64,000 bases of DNA from Elizabethkingia sp. YR214. Lineage in GTDB: Bacteria; Bacteroidota; Bacteroidia; Flavobacteriales; Weeksellaceae. The position numbers were made by a program, and so were the translations under genes. This document shows positions 1 to 8,411 of this stretch, one piece after another. The DNA lies in the NCBI RefSeq assembly GCF_003058195.1, contig NZ_QBUH01000004.1, positions 62,001-126,000 of the forward strand, written 5' to 3'. Under the pieces are notes generated by a model. It had not been told where the DNA came from, did no database searches, and worked only from the letters and a program-made list of their open reading frames with translations. Within the stretch, counting starts at the first letter, position 1; every line of letters starts with the position of its first letter.

Positions 1-1050
1 TATACGACTACAGAGCAGCAGGTAGAAAGTGTATTGAATAAGAGGAAAAGAACGATTGAAGATTTTTTGGTATTGCTTTCTCCTGCGGCCGCACCTTATT
101 TGGAGAAAATGGCACAAATAACAAAAAATCTTACTCAAAAGAGATTTGGTAAAGTCATACAAATGTATGCGCCACTTTACCTGAGTAATGAATGTCAGAA
201 TATCTGTACCTATTGTGGTTTTAGTCTGGATAACAAAATCAAGCGTAAAACTTTATCCAATACAGAAATTATAATAGAGGCTATGGCACTGAAAACAATG
301 GGGATAAACCATGTTTTATTGGTAAGTGGTGAAGCCAATAAAACGGTAGGAATAGAGTATTTTCTAAATGCTATAAAACTACTCCGCCCGTATTTTGCAA
401 ATATCTCTATTGAAGTTCAGCCATTATCGCTTGAAGAATATCAGGCATTACACGATGCCGGTGTGCATTCTGTACTCGTATATCAGGAAACCTATCATGA
501 GGCTGTTTATAAAGAATATCATCCTAAAGGAAAGAAATCTAATTTCGATTTCAGGTTGGATACACCTGACAGGATAGGGCAGGCCGAGTTACATAAAATA
601 GGACTGGGGGTTTTACTCGGGCTGGAAGACTGGCGTGTAGATAGTTTTTTTAATGCCTTGCACATAGACTACCTACAGAAGCAATATTGGCAGACCCGAT
701 TTTCAGTTTCTTTTCCCAGACTAAGGCCTGCAGAAGGAATTATCGAACCTAAATTTATTATGAGTGACAGGGATTTGCTACAACTAATCTGTGCTTACCG
801 GATATGGAATGAAGATTTAGAAATTTCGGTTTCTACTAGGGAAAATGAGAACTTCAGAAATAATGTAATCTCATTGGGAGTTACCACTATGAGTGCTGCT
901 TCTAAGACCAATCCGGGTGGTTATGCTGTAGATCCACAATCTCTGGAGCAGTTTGAAACCAGTGATGAAAGAAGCATGGAGGAAGTGAAACACATTATCA
1001 GTAATGCGGGATATGATCCTGTAATGAAGGATTGGGATAAAGTTTTTTGA
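1..1050 (+). CDS. thiH: 2-iminoacetate synthase ThiH (5' end outside window)
   Basis: Radical-SAM enzyme that splits tyrosine to give dehydroglycine for the thiazole ring of thiamin. The frame is open from base 1, and the residues before the first in-window TTG (base 34) already fit the family, so the true start lies upstream. The [4Fe-4S] motif CX3CX2C (CQNICTYC followed by GF) begins near base 193. Family-typical stretches follow: PLYLSN, EVQPLS, VYQETYHE, KIGLGVLLGL, FPRLRP and SKTNPGGY. The C-terminus is complete. thiF lies downstream on the same strand, as in many thiamin operons. Known for the family: partners are ThiG, ThiS and ThiF. Only the missing N-terminus is uncertain. Confidence 0.95.
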   Translation, partial: YTTTEQQVESVLNKRKRTIEDFLVLLSPAAAPYLEKMAQITKNLTQKRFGKVIQMYAPLYLSNECQNICTYCGFSLDNKIKRKTLSNTEIIIEAMALKTMGINHVLLVSGEANKTVGIEYFLNAIKLLRPYFANISIEVQPLSLEEYQALHDAGVHSVLVYQETYHEAVYKEYHPKGKKSNFDFRLDTPDRIGQAELHKIGLGVLLGLEDWRVDSFFNALHIDYLQKQYWQTRFSVSFPRLRPAEGIIEPKFIMSDRDLLQLICAYRIWNEDLEISVSTRENENFRNNVISLGVTTMSAASKTNPGGYAVDPQSLEQFETSDERSMEEVKHIISNAGYDPVMKDWDKVF

Positions 1051-1102
1051 AGTATGAAGTTAGAATTTAGAAGTACGAAATATTTGCATCGTAAATAAAT
1101 TA

Positions 1103-1246
1103 AACCACAAAAGTAACAAAAGAACGAAGTTTTGAGTTAAGCTTGGTACAAAAGTTCAAAAAAGGAGATTGTTAATGTGTTCTATGTTTTTGTGCTCTTT
1201 AGGTTTTCCACTTTTTAGATAAAAAACTTTTGTAGCTTTTGTGGTT
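1103..1246. repeat. intergenic inverted-repeat element, copy 1
   Basis: Fills most of the thiH-thiF gap. The left arm begins AACCACAAAAGTAACAAAAG and the right arm ends CTTTTGTAGCTTTTGTGGTT, so the ends are near-perfect inverted repeats about 105 bp apart. The end pattern (AACCACA, then two short A/T-rich direct units) recurs in the elements at 8233-8373 and 14047-14187. No coding potential seen. It may be a non-autonomous mobile repeat or an mRNA hairpin element. Confidence 0.55.
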
Positions 1247-1282
1247 GATATTGATGTATCCCATAATTATTACAATTATTAT

Positions 1283-2005
1283 ATGAAAGAAGATTCTATA
1301 ACCAATGAAGAATTTAACCGTTATAGCCGCCAGATTTTTATTGAAAAAATAGGCGTGACGGGACAGCGAAAAATAAAAAATGCTAAAGTGCTGATTGTAG
1401 GAGCAGGAGGTTTGGGAAGTCCGGTTATTCAGTATTTGTCGGCGGCAGGAGTAGGTACTATTGGTGTTGCAGATTTTGATGTTGTAGAATTGCATAATCT
1501 GAACCGGCAGGTGATTCATACCGAATCCAATATTGGAAAGTTAAAGACAGAAAGTGCAGCAGATTTTGTTGCAGCCTTTAATTCTTCGGTTAAGTTTATT
1601 ACTATAAATGAAAAAATAGAACCTGAAAATGTACAGTCTATCTTTCAGGATTATGATTTGATTGTAGATGGCTCAGATAATTTTACCACCCGATATCTGG
1701 TGAATGATACCTGCGTAGCACTCGATAAAACTTTGGTTTACGGGAGTATTTTTGGATTCGAAGGGCAGATAGCTGTATTCAATTATAAAGGCAGTAAAAA
1801 TCTACGGCATCTTTTTCCGGAGCCGCCTAATCCGGATGAGGTTCCCAATTGTGATAAAAATGGAGTACTTGGTCCATTGCCCGGAATTGTAGGAAGCATG
1901 ATGGCGATGCAGACGCTGAAGATTATTGCAGATCTCCCGGTAATAACCAATCAGCTAACCATAGTAGATACCCTGAACTGGAATTTTTTGAAGATTGGGT
2001 TTTAG
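1283..2005 (+). CDS. thiF: ThiF-family (HesA/MoeB/ThiF) adenylyltransferase
   Basis: E1-like enzyme predicted to adenylate the C-terminal glycine of the sulfur carrier ThiS. About 240 aa from the ATG at 1283; an in-frame GTG at 1241 lies inside the upstream repeat and is less likely. Visible signatures: RYSRQI near the N-terminus, nucleotide loop GAGGLG at about residues 40-45, LNRQV, and DGSDNFTTRY. The cysteine in PNCDKNGVLG corresponds to the ThiF cysteine that links to ThiS. Odd: both CxxC pairs that bind structural zinc in E. coli ThiF/MoeB are missing (the first is replaced by NLRHLFP, and the C-terminus ends before the second). It could instead act on MoaD, but the position next to thiH favours ThiF. 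Confidence 0.85.
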   Translation: MKEDSITNEEFNRYSRQIFIEKIGVTGQRKIKNAKVLIVGAGGLGSPVIQYLSAAGVGTIGVADFDVVELHNLNRQVIHTESNIGKLKTESAADFVAAFNSSVKFITINEKIEPENVQSIFQDYDLIVDGSDNFTTRYLVNDTCVALDKTLVYGSIFGFEGQIAVFNYKGSKNLRHLFPEPPNPDEVPNCDKNGVLGPLPGIVGSMMAMQTLKIIADLPVITNQLTIVDTLNWNFLKIGF

Positions 2006-2054
2006 GAACTGATACAATAATTGATTGTAAACCTTGGCAAGGTTGTTTTAAGCA

Positions 2055-2087
2055 AAATGCTCCTGTGAATAAACAACAGGAGCATTT
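2055..2087. terminator. bidirectional terminator between thiF and the efflux operon
   Basis: Perfect 12-bp stem AAATGCTCCTGT / ACAGGAGCATTT with a 9-nt loop, lying between two convergent genes. The A-rich left and T-rich right flanks would serve both strands. Confidence 0.8.
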
Positions 2088-2110
2088 CTATATAATTAAG
2101 TAAAAATGAT

Positions 2111-3388
2111 TTAAAAAGAGATATCCCAGATACCCGTTTTGCGTTCAAGTTCTATTAAGGCAGCAGCATTATCTGCAAGAGCCTGATAGTAATCTTTTCT
2201 TACATCATTGTAAGTTCTTTGTGCATTCAGAACCTCCAGAATAGAGCTTTCACCTCTTTTGTAACTGTAGATAATACCTTCCAGAATACTTTTAGCTTCT
2301 GTAAGCATTCCGTTGTGGAACTGCTTTACTTGCTTCTGGGTCGCCATATATTGCTGATAAGCCTGCATTACTTCCGCACGTATACTTTGTTCTACCTGCT
2401 GATATTCCAATTGGGACTGGGAGTGTGCCATTTCGGCAATCTTTAGTCCCGCATTTCGGTTATTGGAGAATTTTAACGGAATACTTACACCAAGTTTCAC
2501 AGCATTTACAGCAGGAGAGGGGGCTATTTCATTTGTTGCTGTTGTATTATGTGATACTCCGGCAGAAAGCCCCAAATCTATTTTACGATTGGCTCTTTCC
2601 AGATTAATCTGGCTTTTTGCTACCTGTGTATTCTGGCGGGCAGCTAATAAATCGGCTCTGTCATTCAGTGCCTGTGTGATAAGATCCTCGACACCAAAAT
2701 CTCTGTTAAAGGCATTGAAATCACCGTCAACATCTCTACCCGTAAGATTGTTATCACTCAGAAATACAGATAATCCTGTTATGGCTTGTTGCTCCGCACT
2801 TTCGGCCTGATAGACATCATTGAGAAGAGAAGCGGCTTCCAATTTACTTTGCTTGGAGGATACCAAAGAGATTGTCCCCAGGCGGTATCTGATACTGTCG
2901 GATTTTGACAGTTTTAGCATGTTTTTATAAGAATCCTGTTGTACATCCAGGAGAGCCTTGGTTCTTAAGGCCTCGATATAACCTAAGCTAGCGTCTGCAC
3001 GGAGGTTTCTGAAGAAATCTGATAATAATATCTTACTCAGCTCAGACTGATTTCTGGCAAGGTCCACACGGGCTTTTCTTTTTCCACCCAGCTCCACAGT
3101 CCAGCCAAAAGATCCACCGAAAGTATATCCCATATTTTTGGAGATTCCATTGTTGGAGCCCTCCATATCAAATTGTGGATCCGGAAACATATTGGCTGTC
3201 TGAATAGAAGCTTCAGCCATGCTTACATTGTATTTCTGTGCAGCATAATTCAGGTTTTTCTTTCCGACAAGATTCAGGTATTCATTAAAGCTTAAAAGCT
3301 CTTTTTCCTGTGCTTTTACAATACCCGCCATGCTGAGTAATGTTGCTGTAACTATAGTAAAACGAATATTAAATTTCATCTGTCTCAT
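2111..3388 (-). CDS. TolC/CusC-like outer membrane efflux protein
   Basis: Outer-membrane channel of a tripartite heavy-metal-type efflux pump, about 425 aa. The start chosen (3388, MRQMKFNIRF) gives a clean signal peptide ending in VKAQ; 3379 is also possible. A longer frame to 3484 would overlap the pump gene and hide the signal peptide. Two long helical halves typical of the OEP family are seen, with DPQFDMEGSN and WTVELGGKRKARVDLAR in the first and VSIPLKFSNNRNAG plus RGESSILEVLNAQRTYND in the second. It is the last gene of the operon adaptor-pump-channel. Substrate cannot be read from this protein. Confidence 0.9.
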   Translation of the reverse strand: MRQMKFNIRFTIVTATLLSMAGIVKAQEKELLSFNEYLNLVGKKNLNYAAQKYNVSMAEASIQTANMFPDPQFDMEGSNNGISKNMGYTFGGSFGWTVELGGKRKARVDLARNQSELSKILLSDFFRNLRADASLGYIEALRTKALLDVQQDSYKNMLKLSKSDSIRYRLGTISLVSSKQSKLEAASLLNDVYQAESAEQQAITGLSVFLSDNNLTGRDVDGDFNAFNRDFGVEDLITQALNDRADLLAARQNTQVAKSQINLERANRKIDLGLSAGVSHNTTATNEIAPSPAVNAVKLGVSIPLKFSNNRNAGLKIAEMAHSQSQLEYQQVEQSIRAEVMQAYQQYMATQKQVKQFHNGMLTEAKSILEGIIYSYKRGESSILEVLNAQRTYNDVRKDYYQALADNAAALIELERKTGIWDISF

Positions 3389-3467
3389 TTTTAATACGCC
3401 GCTTCTCGGCTGGTTGTATAGGTCAGATAGAATGCTAAAGCCTATCATAACCAAGTTCGTTAGGTTT

Positions 3468-6400
3468 TTATTCAGGCATTTCATCTGTCTCTTTTTTCAA
3501 ATTTTGTTTTTTTTCAAACCTATGTTCGGCCATATAGTAAATTGCCGGTAGTACAAATAATGTAAGAATTGTAGAGAACATTAGTCCGTACACAATTACC
3601 GTCGCCAGAGGACGTTGTACATCCGAACCTATTCCTGTAGCCATGGATGCGGGGAATAAACCTATTACCGCAACAGTAGCAGTCATTAATACAGGTCTGA
3701 AACGGTCTCTGGCTCCTTTAATCACGGATTCTTTTAGCTCATGTCCTTTCTTTCGGAGATCATTAATATGTGAAATCATAATAACACCGTTCTGAATAGC
3801 AACACCAAACAAGGCAATGAAACCTACCGCAGATGATACATTGAGTGACATTCCGCGTATATTAAGAGCGAGCATTCCGCCGAATAAAGCTAGTGGTACA
3901 ATAGACATCAGTACCAATGCCTGCTTGAAGTCGCCGAATGCACCATACAATAACAGGAACATAATTGCCAGCGCCAATGGTACAATAAAGGCCAGTCTGG
4001 AGTAAGCCCGGTTCTGATTTTCAAACTGACCGCCCCACTTAATGTGGTATTTTTCGTGATCGTATTTGATGTCTTTTTCTATTTTAGCCTGAGCTTCCTT
4101 CAGGAAAGAAGAAAGGTCACGGCCTCTCAGGTTTAATTTTACCGTTAGATGCCGCTTGTTCATCTCACGTGTAATAGTACTTTCACCTGTACTTAGCTTT
4201 ACTTCTGCTACCTGCGACAATGGAATCTTGGCTCCGGAAGCAGAGGTTAACATCAGATTGCCTATTTTATCAGGTGTATCTCTGCTTTCTTCCGTATAAC
4301 GGCAGGAAATATCATAGACTTTGTTGCCAATGAAGATTTGAGATATGGCTTTTCCTCCTAATGCTACTTCGATAAGGTCTGCTACATCCGATACATTTAA
4401 TCCGTACTGAGCAATTTTGTCCCGGTCAGCAATAATCTGAAGCTGAGGTAATGGCGGTTCCTGATCGATAGCTAAATCGGCAGAACCGGGAGTTTTATCC
4501 AGAGTTGACAATACATTTTCAGCAATTCTTCTGGTTTCCTTAAAGTCATCACCGTAAACTTTTACCACAAGCTCACTATGTGCACCGGATATTTTATCCA
4601 TTACACCGTCAATCATAGGTTGGGAAAATCCAACAGTAAAGCCGGGCATATCTTTATAATCTTTCGCCAGCTCCTGAATAAGATCGGCTTTGGTTTTTCC
4701 TTTAGGCCATTCTTTGTAAGGTTTTATTCCTACAGAAACTTCAAAGTGAGAGGCTGTCCACGGATCGGTTCCGTCGTCATTACGCCCTGCCTGAACCATC
4801 ATATAAGTGATCTCAGAATGCTTCAGCGTTCTGGCGCGTAATGTATCGCTCATTTCTTTTGCTTTTGCCAGCGATATTCCCGGTGGCAATTGTACCTGTA
4901 GCCAGATGGAACCTTCGTCCAGCTCCGGAAGGAAATCTTTTCCCACAGTGTAGGACAATACTCCTGCAGTTGCCAGAACAAGGCTGACTGGTAAAATAAC
5001 CTTTTTAGGTGCCTGCATAATTTTTTCGATTCTCTTTCCGTAGGCAGTACTTATTTTCTCCAGCCATTTGTTGTGATAAAGCTTCTGAGGCTTTCTATAA
5101 ATTACATACGCCAGTCCCGGAATAAGAAGAAGCGCTACAGCCAGTGCTCCGAATAAGGCATAACCAACTGTAAAGGCCATCGGTGTAAAAAGTTTTTTCT
5201 CTACTCTCTCAAATGCAAATAATGGGAGATAAGCTGTGATAATAATAATGGTGGAAAAGAAAATAGGTTTAGCTACCTCTATCACTCTTTTGGTAATGCT
5301 TTTTTCTTCCAGTTCTTCTTCCGGATCATCTTCTCTTTTCTTCAGGATTGTTTCCAGCATTACGATGGCTCCGTCTACAATAATACCGAAATCTATTGCC
5401 CCCAGAGAAAGAAGGTTAGCCGGGATATTGGTAAAATGCATTAAGATAAATGCAAATAATAATGAAAGTGGAATTGTGATGGCAACTAATAAAGCTCCTC
5501 TCCAGCTTCCAAGGAATATAATAAGAACTATAATAACCAGTACAATTCCTTCGGTTAAAGTATGAGATACAGTATTAAGAGTGGTTTTTACAAGATCCGT
5601 TCTGTCCAGGAAAGGATGTATTCTTACCCCTGGCGGAAGGGTTTCATTATTCAGCTCATCAACGGCTTCATGTACGCCTTCCAGTACCTGAGAAGGATTT
5701 TGTCCTCTTAACAAAAGTACAATACCTTCTACACTTTCGGAGTAATTGCGTTTTTTATCGCTATAGCCAAGTATACCTTTTCTTTCAAGATTACCATATT
5801 TTAGCGTTCCTACATCGTTCAGGAAAACAGGAACACCATTTTCTGTTTTTACAACAATTTTTCCAAGGTCATTCAGATCTTTTACCAGACCAATACCCCG
5901 GATAACATAGGAAAGGTCGCCACGCGGAAGCATACTTCCGCCGGCACTTATGTTGTTTTTGGAAATCGTTTCGGTAACTTCGGAAAGAGATAATCCGTAT
6001 TGTTCCAGCTTATGTGGATCCAGTTCTATCTGAAACTGAGTTGTAATCCCGCCAAAGTTAGTTACATCAGCAATTCCCGAAACTTGCTTAATCCGTGGAA
6101 TAATAACAAAGTTTTGCAGGTCTGTAAGCTCACGCAGACTATGGTTATCACTTTCGATAATATAACGGTAGACTTCCCCGATAGGAGAAGTGAGAGGATC
6201 TAACCCGGGTTGTGCCCCATAAGGAAGATTTACTTCGGCCAGTCTTTCCTGGATTCGTTGTCTTGCCCAGTAATCGTCCACACCATCTTCAAAAACCATT
6301 GTAATAATGGATAATCCGAAGGTACTCTTACTACGCATAACGTGCATTCCCGGAAGTCCGTTCAGAGATCTTTCTAACGGGATTGTGATTTGTTGTTCTA

Positions 6401-6578
6401 CTTCTTCAGCTGCCAGTCCCGGAACCTGTGTTACAACCTGAGAGGTAACATCAGCAATATCGGGGTAGGCTTCTACAGATAGCTTGGTCCAGGAGTAATA
6501 TCCGAAAAATCCCAGTAAAAGGAAGAGTGCCAACATCAGCCATCTCTTCTGTATAGAGAGTGTAAGTAATTGTTTCAT
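3468..6578 (-). CDS. CzcA/CusA-type RND efflux pump
   Basis: Inner-membrane proton-driven RND transporter, 1036 aa, the full family length. The N-terminal transmembrane helix is followed by two periplasmic porter domains and twelve predicted helices. The TM4 signature DFGIIVDGAIVMLE carries the acidic residues essential in the heavy-metal (HME) subfamily rather than the HAE drug pumps, so a cation such as Cu, Zn, Co or Ni is the likely substrate (inference). Other family stretches: VTQVPGLAAEEVEQQIT, GISLAKAKEMSDTL, and FIALFGVAIQNGV near the C-terminus. Encoded between adaptor and channel genes and transcribed with them. Confidence 0.95.
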   Translation of the reverse strand: MKQLLTLSIQKRWLMLALFLLLGFFGYYSWTKLSVEAYPDIADVTSQVVTQVPGLAAEEVEQQITIPLERSLNGLPGMHVMRSKSTFGLSIITMVFEDGVDDYWARQRIQERLAEVNLPYGAQPGLDPLTSPIGEVYRYIIESDNHSLRELTDLQNFVIIPRIKQVSGIADVTNFGGITTQFQIELDPHKLEQYGLSLSEVTETISKNNISAGGSMLPRGDLSYVIRGIGLVKDLNDLGKIVVKTENGVPVFLNDVGTLKYGNLERKGILGYSDKKRNYSESVEGIVLLLRGQNPSQVLEGVHEAVDELNNETLPPGVRIHPFLDRTDLVKTTLNTVSHTLTEGIVLVIIVLIIFLGSWRGALLVAITIPLSLLFAFILMHFTNIPANLLSLGAIDFGIIVDGAIVMLETILKKREDDPEEELEEKSITKRVIEVAKPIFFSTIIIITAYLPLFAFERVEKKLFTPMAFTVGYALFGALAVALLLIPGLAYVIYRKPQKLYHNKWLEKISTAYGKRIEKIMQAPKKVILPVSLVLATAGVLSYTVGKDFLPELDEGSIWLQVQLPPGISLAKAKEMSDTLRARTLKHSEITYMMVQAGRNDDGTDPWTASHFEVSVGIKPYKEWPKGKTKADLIQELAKDYKDMPGFTVGFSQPMIDGVMDKISGAHSELVVKVYGDDFKETRRIAENVLSTLDKTPGSADLAIDQEPPLPQLQIIADRDKIAQYGLNVSDVADLIEVALGGKAISQIFIGNKVYDISCRYTEESRDTPDKIGNLMLTSASGAKIPLSQVAEVKLSTGESTITREMNKRHLTVKLNLRGRDLSSFLKEAQAKIEKDIKYDHEKYHIKWGGQFENQNRAYSRLAFIVPLALAIMFLLLYGAFGDFKQALVLMSIVPLALFGGMLALNIRGMSLNVSSAVGFIALFGVAIQNGVIMISHINDLRKKGHELKESVIKGARDRFRPVLMTATVAVIGLFPASMATGIGSDVQRPLATVIVYGLMFSTILTLFVLPAIYYMAEHRFEKKQNLKKETDEMPE

Positions 6579-6692
6579 GTTTTTAATTTTTGAACCTGAT
6601 CCTGCAGGATCTGAATTTGACTATTCACCATTCATATATTCACAAGTAAATTGTGAAGGCTGAAAATAGTCTCATGATAAAGATGTTATAGG

Positions 6693-7796
6693 TTATTTTG
6701 CGTCCAGCATATAGATTCCGCCTTCGGTCATAATAACATCGCCAGGCTTTAAACCGGAAGTAATTCTTACCACTTTCTGGTCTGTTTCTCCTGCGACAAC
6801 TGAACGTTTAGCAAACTGATTTTTACCGGTTTTTATCCATACATATTGGGAACTGTCTTTTTGCATAAGTGCCGTAACCGGAATCATAATAGAATTCACT
6901 GGTGTGGTAGAAAAGTTGACAGTAGCATACATTCCCGGTTTTAGTTTTCTATCCGGATTATCGCATTCAATAAGTACTTTTACACTTCGGGTAGCCTCAT
7001 CTACAATTTCGTTAATATGGTAAACTTTTCCGGTAATGTTTCTGTCCGGATAGGCACTTACCTTTACGGAAACAGGATCTCCGGTATTTACAAAGCGGAT
7101 ATCCTTTTCTTTTACTTCTCCGCTAATCCATACTTTGGATAATTCGGCAATAATAACGACAGGATCTGCATCCCCTTTCAGGAACTGGCCATTAACGATC
7201 TGATTAGAAATAATCTCACCATTGATTGGAGACCTTACAATAAGGGGACTACCCAGGCTGCCACCTTTGCTGTTGTATACCTTTAGCGCAGAAGAAGCAT
7301 TGGAGAGAGAAGTCTTTTTGTTTTTGAAGTCTGTTTCAGCCTCATCAAGTTCCTTTTGGATTCCTACACCGTGTTTCACAAGATCCTGCTGTCTCCGGTA
7401 GTTTTTTTCCGCAAGTTGTACATCATTTACAGCATCTGTATAATCTTTCTGGACCGAGAAATAGTCAGATGAAAGAATTTCAAAAATAGGGCTGCCTGCA
7501 GAAACATTTTGCCCAAGGCGAACAAATGATTTGGTTATCCTTCCTGAAAAAGGACTTGCAATTTCTGCATAATGATTTGGAATTGCCTGAATTGTACCAG
7601 CAGAAACGACACCGTCACTATGTTCCTGTTCGGAAACCGTTTCGGTTTTAATCTTTCTGAAGACAGGATTGCTTTCCGGAACGATAACATTATCGCCTTT
7701 TATGATGAGATCCTGATCCTGAGGAGTTTCACTTTTAGAGTCTTTGCAAGAGATTACGAACGCTAAAAGTGCCAATGTTAGTATTGTTCTTCTCAT
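6693..7796 (-). CDS. RND efflux periplasmic adaptor (CusB/HlyD family) lipoprotein
   Basis: Membrane-fusion protein joining the pump to the outer-membrane channel, 367 aa. A lipobox (FVISC, Cys17) marks it as a lipoprotein. The order is: N-terminal linker, barrel-sandwich (lipoyl-like) halves flanking a helical hairpin, beta-barrel (VWISGEVKEKDIRFV), and membrane-proximal domain ending GLKPGDVIMTEGGIYML. It is the first gene of the operon. Its start lies about 90 nt downstream of the predicted transcription start of the promoter at 7892-7961. Confidence 0.92.
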   Translation of the reverse strand: MRRTILTLALLAFVISCKDSKSETPQDQDLIIKGDNVIVPESNPVFRKIKTETVSEQEHSDGVVSAGTIQAIPNHYAEIASPFSGRITKSFVRLGQNVSAGSPIFEILSSDYFSVQKDYTDAVNDVQLAEKNYRRQQDLVKHGVGIQKELDEAETDFKNKKTSLSNASSALKVYNSKGGSLGSPLIVRSPINGEIISNQIVNGQFLKGDADPVVIIAELSKVWISGEVKEKDIRFVNTGDPVSVKVSAYPDRNITGKVYHINEIVDEATRSVKVLIECDNPDRKLKPGMYATVNFSTTPVNSIMIPVTALMQKDSSQYVWIKTGKNQFAKRSVVAGETDQKVVRITSGLKPGDVIMTEGGIYMLDAK

Positions 7797-7891
7797 ATTT
7801 AGTAGTTATTTGTAACAATAGATTGAATTTTTAAATTATCTAGCTTCAAATACCATCTTCAGAGTAACTAAGATAGTTTTTTTCGCTGTTG

Positions 7892-7961
7892 CAAAGGTAT
7901 TTTCATCACTTAGAATACCTCGTTAGAAAATCTTTAGAATACTATTAGAAAACTATTAGAA
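7892..7961 (-). promoter_or_regulatory. promoter with four 11-bp-spaced TTCTAA boxes (efflux operon)
   Basis: On the minus strand a perfect -7 element TACCTTTG (7899-7892) lies 23 bp downstream of an array of TTCTAA boxes. Read on the plus strand as TTAGAA, the boxes begin at 7923, 7934, 7945 and 7956, exactly 11 bp apart; a fifth at 7910 is out of register. Direct repeats on an 11-bp period are the usual binding pattern of OmpR/PhoB-type response regulators. The same layout occurs at 11913-11982. Confidence 0.75.
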
Positions 7962-8125
7962 AAAGCTCGTATTTCATGTTAAAACGAGTAGTTTTTATAT
8001 ATCGGCATTCATTCTCCGCAAATGAGATCTATTCGCAGTTTTTGTTTTTATGTTGATTATATAATTGATTTACGAAGTAAAAGATATCGGTGATAACAGA
8101 GGTGAGACTGATAAATGATATAAAA

Positions 8126-8159
8126 ACAATCCCTTGTAATGAAGACTACAGGGGATTGT
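8126..8159 (-). terminator. probable terminator downstream of mgtA
   Basis: A 13-bp stem with one mismatch (ACAATCCCTTGTA against TACAGGGGATTGT), followed on the minus strand by TTTTTATAT. It lies about 250 bp past the mgtA stop, so the intervening repeat would be in the mgtA 3' UTR. In the 615-bp gap 7797-8411 I find only this hairpin, the promoter at 7892-7961 and the repeat at 8233-8373. Confidence 0.6.
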
Positions 8160-8232
8160 CCTAATATGGAAAGTAAATAAATAATTTTAGTTGATTAATC
8201 GTAAAAGGATAGTAAGATTTTAATATTCTGTA

Positions 8233-8373
8233 AAAACACATAGACGCATAGAGTAAAGCATATAAAATAAAGCTTGATATAGGAAAGTAAACTATCACAC
8301 ATACGCTATGTATGCTATGTTAGTATTGAAGATACCTCTATCTGAATTTTAAAGCTATGTATCTGTGTGGTTT
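8233..8373. repeat. intergenic inverted-repeat element, copy 2
   Basis: About 140 bp with imperfect inverted ends: AAACACATAGACGCATAG on the left, CTATGTATCTGTGTGGTT on the right. Its right half is clearly similar to 14047-14187: both contain a CTATGT segment, then TTAGTATYGAAGATACC, then the right arm. No ORF. Confidence 0.65.
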
Positions 8374-8411
8374 AAGATTCCTTTTCTTTTCATGGAATAT
8401 TTGACTTGTGA

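Noticed and set aside
1241-1282. In-frame GTG extension of ThiF
   Set aside because: It lies in the right arm of the inverted-repeat element and adds an Asn/Tyr-rich tail unlike ThiF; the ATG at 1283 gives the normal N-terminus.
7910-7961. TTAGAA repeats as a CRISPR or tandem satellite
   Set aside because: Units are only 6 bp with variable 5-bp spacers, occur in a promoter and recur with the same promoter geometry at 11.9 kb; no cas genes.
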